Origin: CAZYXZ01 sp964651395 | Lineage (GTDB): Bacteria; Actinomycetota; Actinomycetes; BP-191 | NCBI GenBank assembly: GCA_964651395.1 | Contig: CAZYXZ010000048.1 | Location: forward strand, 1-24,185 | DNA length: 24,185 nt | Reading direction: 5' to 3' | Part shown: in pieces, positions 1 to 7,739 of the stretch | How the letters are laid out: each line of letters starts with the position of its first letter | Position numbering within the stretch: the stretch's first letter is position 1 | Made by a program: the position numbers and the translations under genes | The notes under the pieces: generated by a model | Database searches by the model: none | What the model was told of the DNA's origin: nothing | Seen by the model: only the letters and a program-made list of their open reading frames with translations

Positions 1-892
<892 letters not shown>

Positions 893-904
893 GGGATCAC
901 CTCC

Positions 905-1456
905 TTACTCAGAGACCTCGGGGTCGGCCACCGTGACCATGGCCGGGCGCAGCAGCCGCTCGGCGAACAGGTAGCCGGATCGCATGACGTCGACGACGGT
1001 GGTCTCCTTCACGTCCGGCGACATCGTGTGCATGACCGCCTCGTGGACGTTGGGATCGAACGCATCGCCGACGGCGCCGAAGCGCTGCAGACCCAGCCGG
1101 GTCAGCGTCTGCTCGAGAGACTCGGCGACCGTCTTGAAGCCGCCCTCCACCTCGCCGTGCTCGCGGGCCCGCTCGATGTCGTCGAGCACCGGAAGCAGCT
1201 CGGCGACGACGCGGGCCGCCGCCTGCTCCACGACCAGCTGGCGGTCGCGGTCGACCCGCTTGCGGTAGTTGTCGAACTCCGCCTTCAGACGCTGCAGGTC
1301 CTCGAGGTACGGGTTCGCCTCGACCGCAGGCTCGGTCGCCTCCGCGGCCGCCGCCTCACCCATGCCTTCCCGGACCTCGCCGGTGTCAGGATCGATCCGG
1401 CGCCGGTCTCGTACCACGACCGGCGTCGGCTCCTCCTCGGTAGGTCGGTCAGCCAT
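905..1456 (-). CDS. grpE: Nucleotide exchange factor GrpE
   Basis: Releases ADP from DnaK to reset the chaperone cycle; cytoplasmic homodimer. 183 aa, normal for the family. The N-terminal ~45 residues are acidic and low-complexity. A long coiled-coil helix follows (~48-95, with RLKAEFDNYRKRVDRDRQ). The C-terminal beta domain carries the GrpE signature, from FDPNVHEAV through VMRSGYLF to RPAMVTV. The ATG at 1456 was chosen over an upstream in-frame ATG at 1513, which would add 19 Arg/Ser-rich residues lying wholly inside dnaK. With this start the gene overlaps the end of dnaK by 8 bp, which suggests translational coupling. It lies between dnaK and dnaJ, as in other actinobacteria. Confidence 0.96.
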   Translation of the reverse strand: MADRPTEEEPTPVVVRDRRRIDPDTGEVREGMGEAAAAEATEPAVEANPYLEDLQRLKAEFDNYRKRVDRDRQLVVEQAAARVVAELLPVLDDIERAREHGEVEGGFKTVAESLEQTLTRLGLQRFGAVGDAFDPNVHEAVMHTMSPDVKETTVVDVMRSGYLFAERLLRPAMVTVADPEVSE

Positions 1457-3308
1457 TGCCCGCCTCCGTGGGCGGCTCCTCGACGATCTCGGCGTCCACG
1501 ACGTCCGAGTCATCGGCGCCGTCCGAGCTGTTCCCGCTCCCGGCCGAGCCGGCAGCGGTACTCGCGTTCTCGTTCGCCGCGTACATCGCCTGGCCCATGG
1601 CCTGGCTGGCCGCGGCCAGCTTGTCGCTCGCCGCCCGGACAGCGCCGGTGTCCGTGCCGTTGAGCGCGGCCTTCAGCTCGTCCAGGTTCGCCGTGACTTC
1701 CTTCTTCTCCGTCTCGCCGACCTTGTCGCCGTTGTCCGCCAGGAACTTCTCGGTCTGGTGGACCAGGCTCTCGGCGGCGTTGCGGGTCTCAACCTCCTCC
1801 TTGCGGAGGCGGTCCTCCTCGGCGTACTGCTCGGCCTCGCGCATCATGCGGTCGACGTCTTCCTTCGGCAGCGCCGAGCCGCCGGTGATGGTCATCGACT
1901 GCTCCTTGCCGGTGCCGAGGTCCTTCGCCGAGACGTGCACGATGCCGTTGGCGTCGATGTCGAAGGTCACGTCGATCTGCGGCACGCCGCGCGGTGCGGG
2001 CGGCAGCCCGGTCAGCTCGAACATGCCGAGCTTCTTGTTGTACTGCGCCATCTCGCGCTCGCCCTGGTAGACCTGGATCTGCACCGAGGGCTGGTTGTCG
2101 TCGGCGGTGGTGAACGTCTCCGACCGCTTGGTCGGGATCGTCGTGTTCCGCTCGATCAGCTTGGTCATGATGCCGCCCTTGGTCTCGATCCCCAGGGACA
2201 GCGGCGTCACGTCCAGCAGCAGGACGTCCTTGACCTCGCCCTTCAGTACGCCGGCCTGCAGCGCGGCACCGACCGCGACGACCTCGTCGGGGTTGACGCT
2301 CTTGTTGGGCTCCTTGCCGCCGGTCAGCTCACGGACCAGCTCCTGCACCGCGGGCATGCGGGTGGACCCACCGACGAGGACGACGTGGTTGATCGCGCTG
2401 ACGTTGATGCCGGCGTCCTTGATGGCCTGGTTGAACGGCCCCTTGCACCGGTCCAGCAGGTCCTGCGTCATCTTCTGGAACTCGGCGCGGGTCAGCTTGG
2501 TCTCGAGGTGCAGGGGACCCTCGTCGGATGCCGTGATGTAGGGCAGGTTGATCGTCGTCTCGGTGGTCTGCGACAGCTCGATCTTCGCCTTCTCCGCGGC
2601 CTCGCGAAGACGCTGCAGCGCCATCTTGTCCTTCGCCAGGTCGACGCCGTGGTTGTTCTTGAACTGCGTCACCAGGTGGTCGACGACCCGCTGGTCCCAG
2701 TCGTCACCGCCGAGGTGCGTGTCACCGGACGTGGACTTCACCTCGACGACGCCGTCGCCGATCTCGAGCAGGGACACGTCGAAGGTGCCGCCGCCGAGGT
2801 CGAAGACGAGGATCGTCTGGTCCTCACCCTTGTCCAGCCCATACGCCAGGGCAGCTGCGGTCGGCTCGTTCACGATGCGCAGCACGTTGAGCCCGGCGAT
2901 GGTGCCGGCCTCGGTGGTCGCCTGCCGCTCCGCGTCGCCGAAGTACGCCGGCACGGTGATGACCGCATCGGTGACCGGCTCGCCGAGGTAGGCCTCGGCG
3001 TCGCGCTTGAGCTTCTGCAGGATGAAGGCACTGATCTGCTGCGGGGTGAACGTCTTGGCGTCGAGCTCGATGTTCCAGCTGCCGTCGCCCATGTGCCGCT
3101 TTACCGACCGGATGGTCCGGTCGACGTTCGTCACGGCCTGGCGCTTGGCCACCTCCCCGACGAGCACCTCGCCGTTCTTGGCGAAGGCGACGACGGACGG
3201 CGTTGTCCGCGACCCCTCCGCGTTGGGGATGACGGTCGGCTCGCCGCCTTCCAGCGTCGCGACGACCGAGTTCGTGGTGCCGAGGTCGATGCCGACTGCT
3301 CGTGCCAT
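1449..3308 (-). CDS. dnaK: Molecular chaperone DnaK (Hsp70)
   Basis: ATP-driven Hsp70 chaperone that folds and holds nascent or stressed proteins in the cytoplasm. 619 aa, full length. The ATPase domain shows phosphate-1 motif IDLGTTNS (7-14), VPAYFGDAERQAT, phosphate-2 motif DLGGGTFDVSLLEI and adenosine motif GGSTRMPAV. The interdomain linker VLLLDVTPLSLGIET leads into the substrate-binding beta domain and helical lid. The C-terminus ends in an acidic tail, DVVDAEIVEE, typical of bacterial DnaK. The ATG at 3308 is unambiguous by homology (MARAVGIDLGTTNS), although no strong Shine-Dalgarno is visible. First gene of the operon with grpE (8-bp overlap) and dnaJ. The preceding 126 bp hold a HAIR-like site and a candidate promoter, consistent with HspR-controlled heat-shock expression. 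Confidence 0.98.
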   Translation of the reverse strand: MARAVGIDLGTTNSVVATLEGGEPTVIPNAEGSRTTPSVVAFAKNGEVLVGEVAKRQAVTNVDRTIRSVKRHMGDGSWNIELDAKTFTPQQISAFILQKLKRDAEAYLGEPVTDAVITVPAYFGDAERQATTEAGTIAGLNVLRIVNEPTAAALAYGLDKGEDQTILVFDLGGGTFDVSLLEIGDGVVEVKSTSGDTHLGGDDWDQRVVDHLVTQFKNNHGVDLAKDKMALQRLREAAEKAKIELSQTTETTINLPYITASDEGPLHLETKLTRAEFQKMTQDLLDRCKGPFNQAIKDAGINVSAINHVVLVGGSTRMPAVQELVRELTGGKEPNKSVNPDEVVAVGAALQAGVLKGEVKDVLLLDVTPLSLGIETKGGIMTKLIERNTTIPTKRSETFTTADDNQPSVQIQVYQGEREMAQYNKKLGMFELTGLPPAPRGVPQIDVTFDIDANGIVHVSAKDLGTGKEQSMTITGGSALPKEDVDRMMREAEQYAEEDRLRKEEVETRNAAESLVHQTEKFLADNGDKVGETEKKEVTANLDELKAALNGTDTGAVRAASDKLAAASQAMGQAMYAANENASTAAGSAGSGNSSDGADDSDVVDAEIVEEPPTEAGNG

Positions 3309-3365
3309 GCCTGCTCACCCTGCTTCCTGCTCTGTCCGATGGCCCTGTCTGCGGGTCCGCCCGGG

Positions 3366-3420
3366 ATGGTTGCTCGCACCCTGCTCAACGTCAAGCAGAC
3401 TTGAGTCATTCCCGCTCAGT
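3366..3420 (-). promoter_or_regulatory. dnaK promoter with HAIR-like (HspR) operator
   Basis: Seen: on the minus strand, TTGACG (plus 3394-3389) and AACCAT (plus 3371-3366) are separated by 17 bp, a fair -35 and a weak -10. Just upstream, plus 3400-3420 reads CTTGAGT-N7-GCTCAGT. Known: the HspR operator HAIR is CTTGAGT-N7-ACTCAAG. One half-site is perfect and the other matches 4 of 7 bases. A further half-site-like GTTGAGT lies at 3424-3430. Also seen: inverted repeat TCAAG-CAGA-CTTGA at 3391-3404, covering the -35 edge. Inference: HspR represses the dnaK operon here. The hspR gene itself would be expected after dnaJ, outside the window. Confidence 0.6.
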
Positions 3421-3434
3421 TTAGTTGAGTCAGG

Positions 3435-3956
3435 CTACTCGGCGGGAGCGTGCGAGCCCTCGATCCGGACCTGGGTCCCCGGCCCCACTCCGTGCTCCGG
3501 GAAGAACCCGGCGCGGGCCTCCACGGCGAGCGTGTACGGCGCCGCCGGCGGGTAGAGCGGGCAGCTCTGGCCCGGGCACGGCGTCATCTCGCTCGTGGAG
3601 ACCACCCGGTCGCCGTCCACGTAGGCGATCGACAGCGGGATCAGCGTCCCGAGCATGTAGAACGACCCGCTGGTGCGACCCGGGAACAGGAAGATCATCC
3701 CGTGGCCGGGCGGGAGCTCGGTGCGCTGCATCAGCCCGCGGGAGCGCTGGTCCGGCCGACGCGCCACGGCCGCCTCGAGGGGCGGTGCCCCGTCGAAGAG
3801 CACCGTCACCGGCGGGTCGAACCCGCCCACCGGCGCGGGCGGCAGCCGCAGCGAGACCGTCGGACGCGGCGCCGGCCGGCCCTGGGGGCCCTCGTCCGTG
3901 CACCCGGCCAGCAGCGCCCCGACGAGCGGCACGACGAGGACGAGGTGGCGGCGCAC
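3435..3956 (-). CDS. DUF192 family lipoprotein
   Basis: Function unknown. 173 aa. An N-terminal signal peptide ends in a lipobox (LLAGC, Cys19), so the mature protein is probably anchored to the outer face of the membrane. A Pro/Arg-rich linker follows, then a DUF192 domain (PF02643) from about residue 48 to 168, with RGLMQRTELPPGHGMIFLF, the family core FYMLGTLIPLSIAYVD, a two-cysteine loop (PCPGQSCPLYP) and the closing GFFPEHGVGPGTQVRI. The two cysteines may form a disulfide outside the cell. Start is GTG at 3956. There is no ribosome site, but a TAGTGT -10-like hexamer lies 7 bp upstream, which suggests a leaderless mRNA. It sits upstream of dnaK on the same strand with its own gap, and is divergent from etfD. 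Family assignment is firm; role is not. Confidence 0.88.
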   Translation of the reverse strand: MRRHLVLVVPLVGALLAGCTDEGPQGRPAPRPTVSLRLPPAPVGGFDPPVTVLFDGAPPLEAAVARRPDQRSRGLMQRTELPPGHGMIFLFPGRTSGSFYMLGTLIPLSIAYVDGDRVVSTSEMTPCPGQSCPLYPPAAPYTLAVEARAGFFPEHGVGPGTQVRIEGSHAPAE

Positions 3957-3963
3957 GGCGCGA

Positions 3964-3969
3964 ACACTA
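3964..3969 (-). promoter_or_regulatory. Candidate -10 for leaderless DUF192 transcript
   Basis: Seen: TAGTGT on the minus strand, then 7 bases, then the GTG start at 3956. This spacing puts the transcription start on or next to the start codon, and no Shine-Dalgarno is present. Leaderless mRNAs with TANNNT about 7 bp before A/GTG are common in actinobacteria. No recognisable -35 was found. On the plus strand the same bases contain TAGGGT (3968-3973), which could serve etfD in the other direction. Confidence 0.4.
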
Positions 3970-4017
3970 GGGTGTCGTGCACGGCCGGCGCTCGCACCCG
4001 AAGGGGCTCACCCGCGC

Positions 4018-6216
4018 ATGCAGACGTTCGCCATCGTCACCTCGCTCCTCGTCACGGTCGTCGCGCTGTCCATGGCCGCGAAGGCGTTCTCGTTCCTGGT
4101 GCGGATGGTGCGCACCGGGCGCGCTGACACCACGCGCTATGACGACCCCGGTGGCCGCCTGGTGAATGCGGGCAAGGAAGTCGGCCTGCACACCAAGATG
4201 CTGACCTGGTCGATCCCGGGCGCGGCGCACTGGCTGATCATGATCGGCTTCGTCCTGCTGGTCGGCACCCTCGTCGAGGCCTACGGCGAGCTCTTCGACG
4301 AGGACTTCAAGTTCCCGCTGCTGTCGCGCTACGACGCGTACGGCGTCGCCATCGAGCTGATCAACCTGGGAACGCTGGTCGGCATCCTGGTGCTCATCGC
4401 CGTACGCCTGTCCACGTCCCCGCTGCGCAGCGAGCGCAAGTCGCGGTTCACCGGCAGCAACCGCTGGCACGCCTGGTTCGTCGAGCTGGTCATCCTCGGC
4501 GTGTCCACGGCCATCTTCACGATCCGCGGCCTGCGCGTGGCCGAGGGCACGTTCCCGTACGGCGACGGCGCGTTCGTCTCGCGCTGGCTCGGCGAGAACG
4601 TCTTCGACGGGCTCAGCCACGACACGCTGCGCAACCTCACCTACGCCGCGCTCACCTTCAAGATCGTCATCTCGATGGCCTGGTTCATGGTCATCAGCTC
4701 GAACCCGAACATGGGCATCGCCTGGCACCGGTTCACGGCGCCGGTGAACATCTACTTCAAGCGGCGCCCGAAGGCCCTCGGCGCGCTGCTGCCGATGAAC
4801 GTCGACTTCGAGAACCCGGCCGACGACGCGGTCTTCGGCGCCGGGAAGATCGAGGACCTGACCTGGAAGCAGCAGCTCGACCTGGTCAGCTGCACGGAGT
4901 GCGGCCGCTGCCAGTCGCAGTGCCCCGCGTGGAACACGGCGAAGCCGCTGTCGCCGAAGCTGCTGATCATGAACCTGCGCGACCACATGGTGACGAAGGC
5001 GCCCTACCTTCTCGCCAACGGCGACGGCAGCAGCCTGCCCGCAAACGATCCCGCCTGGGCGGCCGCGCTCGCCGAGTCCGAGCGCCCGCTGGTCGGGACC
5101 TACGAGCAGGGCGGCGTCATCGACCCGGACGTCCTCTGGTCGTGCACGACCTGCGGGGCGTGCGTCGAGCAGTGCCCGGTCGACATCGAGCACGTGGACA
5201 CGATCATCGACCTGCGCCGCTACCAGGTGCTCGTGGAGTCCAGCTTCCCGAGCGAGGCCGGCACGATGATGCGCAACCTGGAGCAGCACGGGAACCCGTG
5301 GGGCATGTCCGGCGCCGCCCGGCTGGAGTGGGCGGAGGGCCTGCCGTTCGAGGTGCGCGTCTTCCACGACCACATCCCGGACGACGTCGACTGGCTGTTC
5401 TGGGTCGGCTGCGCGGGCGCGCTCGAGGACCGGTCGAAGAAGGTCACGCGCGCGGTGGCCGAGCTGCTCGACACGGCCGGCGTCTCGTGGGGCGTGCTCG
5501 GCCCGCAGGAGACCTGCACGGGCGACCCGGCACGCCGGCTCGGCAACGAGTACCTCTTCCAGGAGCTCGCCAAGGCCAACGTCGAGATGCTCAACGCGAA
5601 GAACGCCAAGAGGATCGTCGCGAGCTGCCCGCACTGCTTCAACACGATCGCGAACGAGTACCCGCAGCTCGGCGGCGACTACGAGGTCGTCCACCACACG
5701 CAGCTGCTCGCGACGCTCGTCGACGAAGGACGACTGGTCCCGGTCACTCCGGTCGACGCGAAGGTCACGTACCACGACCCCTGCTACCTGGGCCGCCACA
5801 ACGAGGTCTACACACCGCCGCGTGAGGTGCTCGCGACCATCGAGGGCCTGCGCTCCGAGGAAATGCACCGCTGCAAGGAACGCGGCTTCTGCTGCGGCGC
5901 GGGCGGCGCCCGCATGTGGATGGAGGAGAAGATCGGCCGGCAGATCAACGTCGAGCGTGTGGACGAGGCGCTCGCGGTCGAGCCGGACGTCGTGTCGACC
6001 GCGTGCCCGTACTGCATGGTCATGCTCGGCGACGCGGTGACCGCCAAGAAGCTGACCGGCGAGGCGAAGGAGCACGTGCAGGTGCTCGACGTCGCGCAGC
6101 TCCTGCAGAAGTCCCTGGTCCGCCCCGCCGCTCCCGTGGAAGCGGTTCCCCCGCCGGTCACGGAGGCGCCGCCGGCCGAGAGCGATGGCGAGCCGGTCAC
6201 CAGTGCTGCTGAGTGA
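4018..6216 (+). CDS. etfD: EtfD-like membrane Fe-S oxidoreductase (ETF:quinone type)
   Basis: Membrane iron-sulfur reductase of the heterodisulfide-reductase/GlpC group, about 732 aa. The nearest family I recognise is mycobacterial Rv0338c (EtfD/IspQ), which takes electrons from ETF during fatty-acid beta-oxidation. Layout: N-terminal membrane part with about five helices (residues ~1-240, nitrate-reductase-gamma-like); two 4Fe-4S motifs, CTECGRCQSQCP from C292 and CTTCGACVEQCP from C376; then two cysteine-rich CCG-type domains. The first ends at C537/C540 (CPHC) and has ETCTGD in place of CCG. The second has FCCGAGGARMW (C625, C626) and CPYC. The last ~40 residues are a Pro/Ala/Glu-rich tail. 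ATG 4018 was chosen because MQTFAIVTSLLV starts the first helix; upstream in-frame codons lie antisense to the lipoprotein. It overlaps dcd by 14 bp. Exact electron partners are inferred. Confidence 0.88.
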   Translation: MQTFAIVTSLLVTVVALSMAAKAFSFLVRMVRTGRADTTRYDDPGGRLVNAGKEVGLHTKMLTWSIPGAAHWLIMIGFVLLVGTLVEAYGELFDEDFKFPLLSRYDAYGVAIELINLGTLVGILVLIAVRLSTSPLRSERKSRFTGSNRWHAWFVELVILGVSTAIFTIRGLRVAEGTFPYGDGAFVSRWLGENVFDGLSHDTLRNLTYAALTFKIVISMAWFMVISSNPNMGIAWHRFTAPVNIYFKRRPKALGALLPMNVDFENPADDAVFGAGKIEDLTWKQQLDLVSCTECGRCQSQCPAWNTAKPLSPKLLIMNLRDHMVTKAPYLLANGDGSSLPANDPAWAAALAESERPLVGTYEQGGVIDPDVLWSCTTCGACVEQCPVDIEHVDTIIDLRRYQVLVESSFPSEAGTMMRNLEQHGNPWGMSGAARLEWAEGLPFEVRVFHDHIPDDVDWLFWVGCAGALEDRSKKVTRAVAELLDTAGVSWGVLGPQETCTGDPARRLGNEYLFQELAKANVEMLNAKNAKRIVASCPHCFNTIANEYPQLGGDYEVVHHTQLLATLVDEGRLVPVTPVDAKVTYHDPCYLGRHNEVYTPPREVLATIEGLRSEEMHRCKERGFCCGAGGARMWMEEKIGRQINVERVDEALAVEPDVVSTACPYCMVMLGDAVTAKKLTGEAKEHVQVLDVAQLLQKSLVRPAAPVEAVPPPVTEAPPAESDGEPVTSAAE

Positions 6217-6784
6217 CGGCGACCTCCGCAAGGAGATCGCGTCGGGCCGCGTCGTCCTCGAGCCGTACGACGACGCGCTCGTGCAGCCGTCGAGCATCGA
6301 CGTGCGCCTGGACCGCTACTTCCGCATCTTCGAGAACCACCGCTACCCGCACATCGACCCCGCGACGGAGCAGGACGAGCTGACCAAGCTGGTCGAGCCC
6401 GAGGGGGACGAGCCGTTCATCCTGCATCCGGGCGAGTTCGTCCTCGGCTCGACGTTCGAGATCGTCACGCTGCCCGACGACATCGCCGGCCGGCTCGAGG
6501 GCAAGTCGTCGCTCGGCCGGCTCGGCCTGCTGACGCACTCGACCGCGGGCTTCATCGACCCCGGCTTCAACGGCCACGTGACCCTCGAGCTGTCCAACGT
6601 CGCGACGCTGCCCATCAAGCTCTGGCCGGGCATGAAGATCGGCCAGCTCTGCCTGTTCCGGCTCTCCAGCCCGGCCGAGAAGCCGTACGGCTCGGGTGCC
6701 GCGGGCTCGCGCTACCAGGGTCAGCGCGGACCCACTCCGTCGCGGTCGTTCCAGGGCTTCACCCGCGCCGACACGCAGAGATAG
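6203..6784 (+). CDS. dcd: dCTP deaminase, probably bifunctional (dCTP to dUMP)
   Basis: Deaminates dCTP; in the mycobacterial-type enzyme it also hydrolyses the dUTP formed, giving dUMP for thymidylate synthesis. Cytoplasmic trimer. 193 aa from GTG 6203, close to the ~190 aa of the M. tuberculosis enzyme, which also begins MLLSD. Motifs: QPSSIDVRLD, HPGEFVLGST, the core EGKSSLGRLGLLTHSTAG with FIDPGFNGHVTLELSN, WPGMKIGQLC, and the C-terminal GSRYQGQRGPTPSRS lid. The strong match to the M. tuberculosis form suggests bifunctionality. An in-frame ATG at 6185 would add MASRSP; neither start has a clear ribosome site, so homology decides. It overlaps the etfD end by 14 bp in another frame, implying coupled translation. 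tRNA-Gly follows 41 bp downstream. Confidence 0.96.
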   Translation: MLLSDGDLRKEIASGRVVLEPYDDALVQPSSIDVRLDRYFRIFENHRYPHIDPATEQDELTKLVEPEGDEPFILHPGEFVLGSTFEIVTLPDDIAGRLEGKSSLGRLGLLTHSTAGFIDPGFNGHVTLELSNVATLPIKLWPGMKIGQLCLFRLSSPAEKPYGSGAAGSRYQGQRGPTPSRSFQGFTRADTQR

Positions 6785-6825
6785 CCGGTAACATCCGCAA
6801 GCCGTCGTCCCTCCGGACGGCGCGC

Positions 6826-6896
6826 GCGGGTGTAGTTCAATGGCAGAACATCAGCTTCCCAAGCTGACAGTGCGGGTTCGATTCCCGTCACCCGCT
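6826..6896 (+). tRNA. tRNA-Gly (anticodon CCC)
   Basis: Folds as a complete 71-nt cloverleaf. Acceptor stem GCGGGTG pairs perfectly with CACCCGC. D-arm GTTC/GAAC has a 7-nt loop. Anticodon stem TCAGC/GCTGA encloses loop TTCCCAA, so the anticodon is CCC (glycine, codon GGG). The variable loop is 4 nt. T-arm GCGGG/CCCGT has loop TTCGATT and one G-U pair. Discriminator base is T at 6896. CCA is not encoded. A possible -10 (TAACAT, 6789-6794) lies just past the dcd stop. A GCCGTC/GACGGC stem (6801-6821) sits in the leader. Confidence 0.96.
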
Positions 6897-6909
6897 CTCT
6901 CTCGCTCCC

Positions 6910-7650
6910 CTAGCAGTGCCGCCTTGTCGGCGACTGGGAGGGCAGCAGCGGGCTCGGGCTCGGTGAGCTCGTAGCCTCGCCCACAGTCACCTCGATCTCG
7001 CCGGTCGTGAGCTCGTCGCCGTAGTAGATCCCGTGACTGGGCGCGCCCTCGACTCGGACGGTGAACGTCCCCGCGCGCTCGTAGACGTGGAAGCAGTACT
7101 GCGTACGCCCGTCCCGTGACTGGTAGACGTCGCAGTCCTCCGACGTGCCGTTGCTGTTCTCGTACGAGCACGACGCCACGCTTCCGTCACCGAAGTCGAT
7201 CTGCATGACGAAAGGCTTGGGCCCCGGGGGCTCGACCGTCATCCCGAAGCGGACCTCGCCTGCCGCGGTCGGGCGGTCAGGCTCCAGGGTGATCCGGTAC
7301 TGGGGACGCGCCGACGGCGTGGCCGGTTGCGACGAACGGCGGGTGGATGGTCGCGGGCCGGTCACCGCGGCCGCCGACGCGGTGCGGGTTGGCACTGTGG
7401 GAGAGGGGGCCGCCGAGAGCATCGACGGCGGAGCGTTCGTGATCTTGGCCCTTCCGATTTCGTCAGCGCCACCATCTCGGGGCCGGTTCGCGATCACCAC
7501 GAGAGCGCCAGCGACGAGCACGGCGGCAGCTCCAACGCCGACCACGGCGTGACCCCGACGGCGCCACCACGCCCGCGGATCGCCCACGTCCGAACCCGTC
7601 ACAACGGAATCATGGACACACCGCGGCTCGGACTGACTAGGGCGCGTCAT
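6910..7650 (-). CDS. Anchored extracellular protein with PKD-like domain, function unknown
   Basis: I do not recognise a named family. 246 aa from ATG 7650 (a GTG at 7653 is also possible; only a weak AGAAG lies upstream). The N-terminal ~33 residues are hydrophilic and end in WWRRRG. One transmembrane helix follows (~34-55, VVGVGAAAVLVAGALVVIA). The positive charge before it predicts the C-terminus outside. A Ser/Thr/Pro/Arg-rich linker (~70-120) leads to a beta-sandwich resembling a PKD fold, with the diagnostic IDFGDGS and YCFHVYERAGTFTVRVEG. Three cysteines in this part (CSYE, DCDV, YCFH) could make disulfides. The C-terminal tail is Ser/Pro-rich and ends in Cys. It is divergent from the glycosyltransferase and converges on tRNA-Gly. 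A role at the cell surface is inference only. Confidence 0.72.
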   Translation of the reverse strand: MTRPSQSEPRCVHDSVVTGSDVGDPRAWWRRRGHAVVGVGAAAVLVAGALVVIANRPRDGGADEIGRAKITNAPPSMLSAAPSPTVPTRTASAAAVTGPRPSTRRSSQPATPSARPQYRITLEPDRPTAAGEVRFGMTVEPPGPKPFVMQIDFGDGSVASCSYENSNGTSEDCDVYQSRDGRTQYCFHVYERAGTFTVRVEGAPSHGIYYGDELTTGEIEVTVGEATSSPSPSPLLPSQSPTRRHC

Positions 7651-7693
7651 CACTTCTGATCAACTCTGCCGATATCGGTCAAGCGCGGCACGT

Positions 7694-7739
7694 CATGGGA
7701 CGAACCTGGGGCAACCCACTCATCGGAGAAGGTCCCATG
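7694..7739 (+). promoter_or_regulatory. Structured leader masking the glycosyltransferase start codon
   Basis: Seen: CATGGGAC (7694-7701) and GTCCCATG (7732-7739) are perfect 8-bp complements. The second arm contains the ATG at 7737. Inside the 30-nt loop is TGGG-GCAA-CCCA (7707-7718), a 4-bp stem capped by a GNRA tetraloop. The Shine-Dalgarno GGAGAAGG (7725-7732) lies between this hairpin and the closing arm. Inference: in the RNA the outer stem would sequester the start codon, so ligand, protein or temperature could control translation. I cannot match it to a riboswitch class I know. If translation instead begins at ATG 7695, this stretch is coding. Confidence 0.45.

Noticed and set aside
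1269..3404. 711-codon open frame antisense to dnaK
   Set aside because: High GC and strong third-position bias make long empty antisense frames. The translation is Arg/Val/Leu/Asp-rich without domain motifs, and dnaK on the other strand is unmistakable.
3967..6297. 776-codon open frame antisense to etfD
   Set aside because: Same GC shadow effect; no motif, no ribosome site, and etfD has full Fe-S signatures.
6801..6821. GCCGTC/GACGGC stem between dcd and tRNA-Gly as a dcd terminator
   Set aside because: Only 6 bp with a 9-nt loop, no T-run, and it ends 4 nt before the tRNA. More likely part of the tRNA precursor leader or chance.
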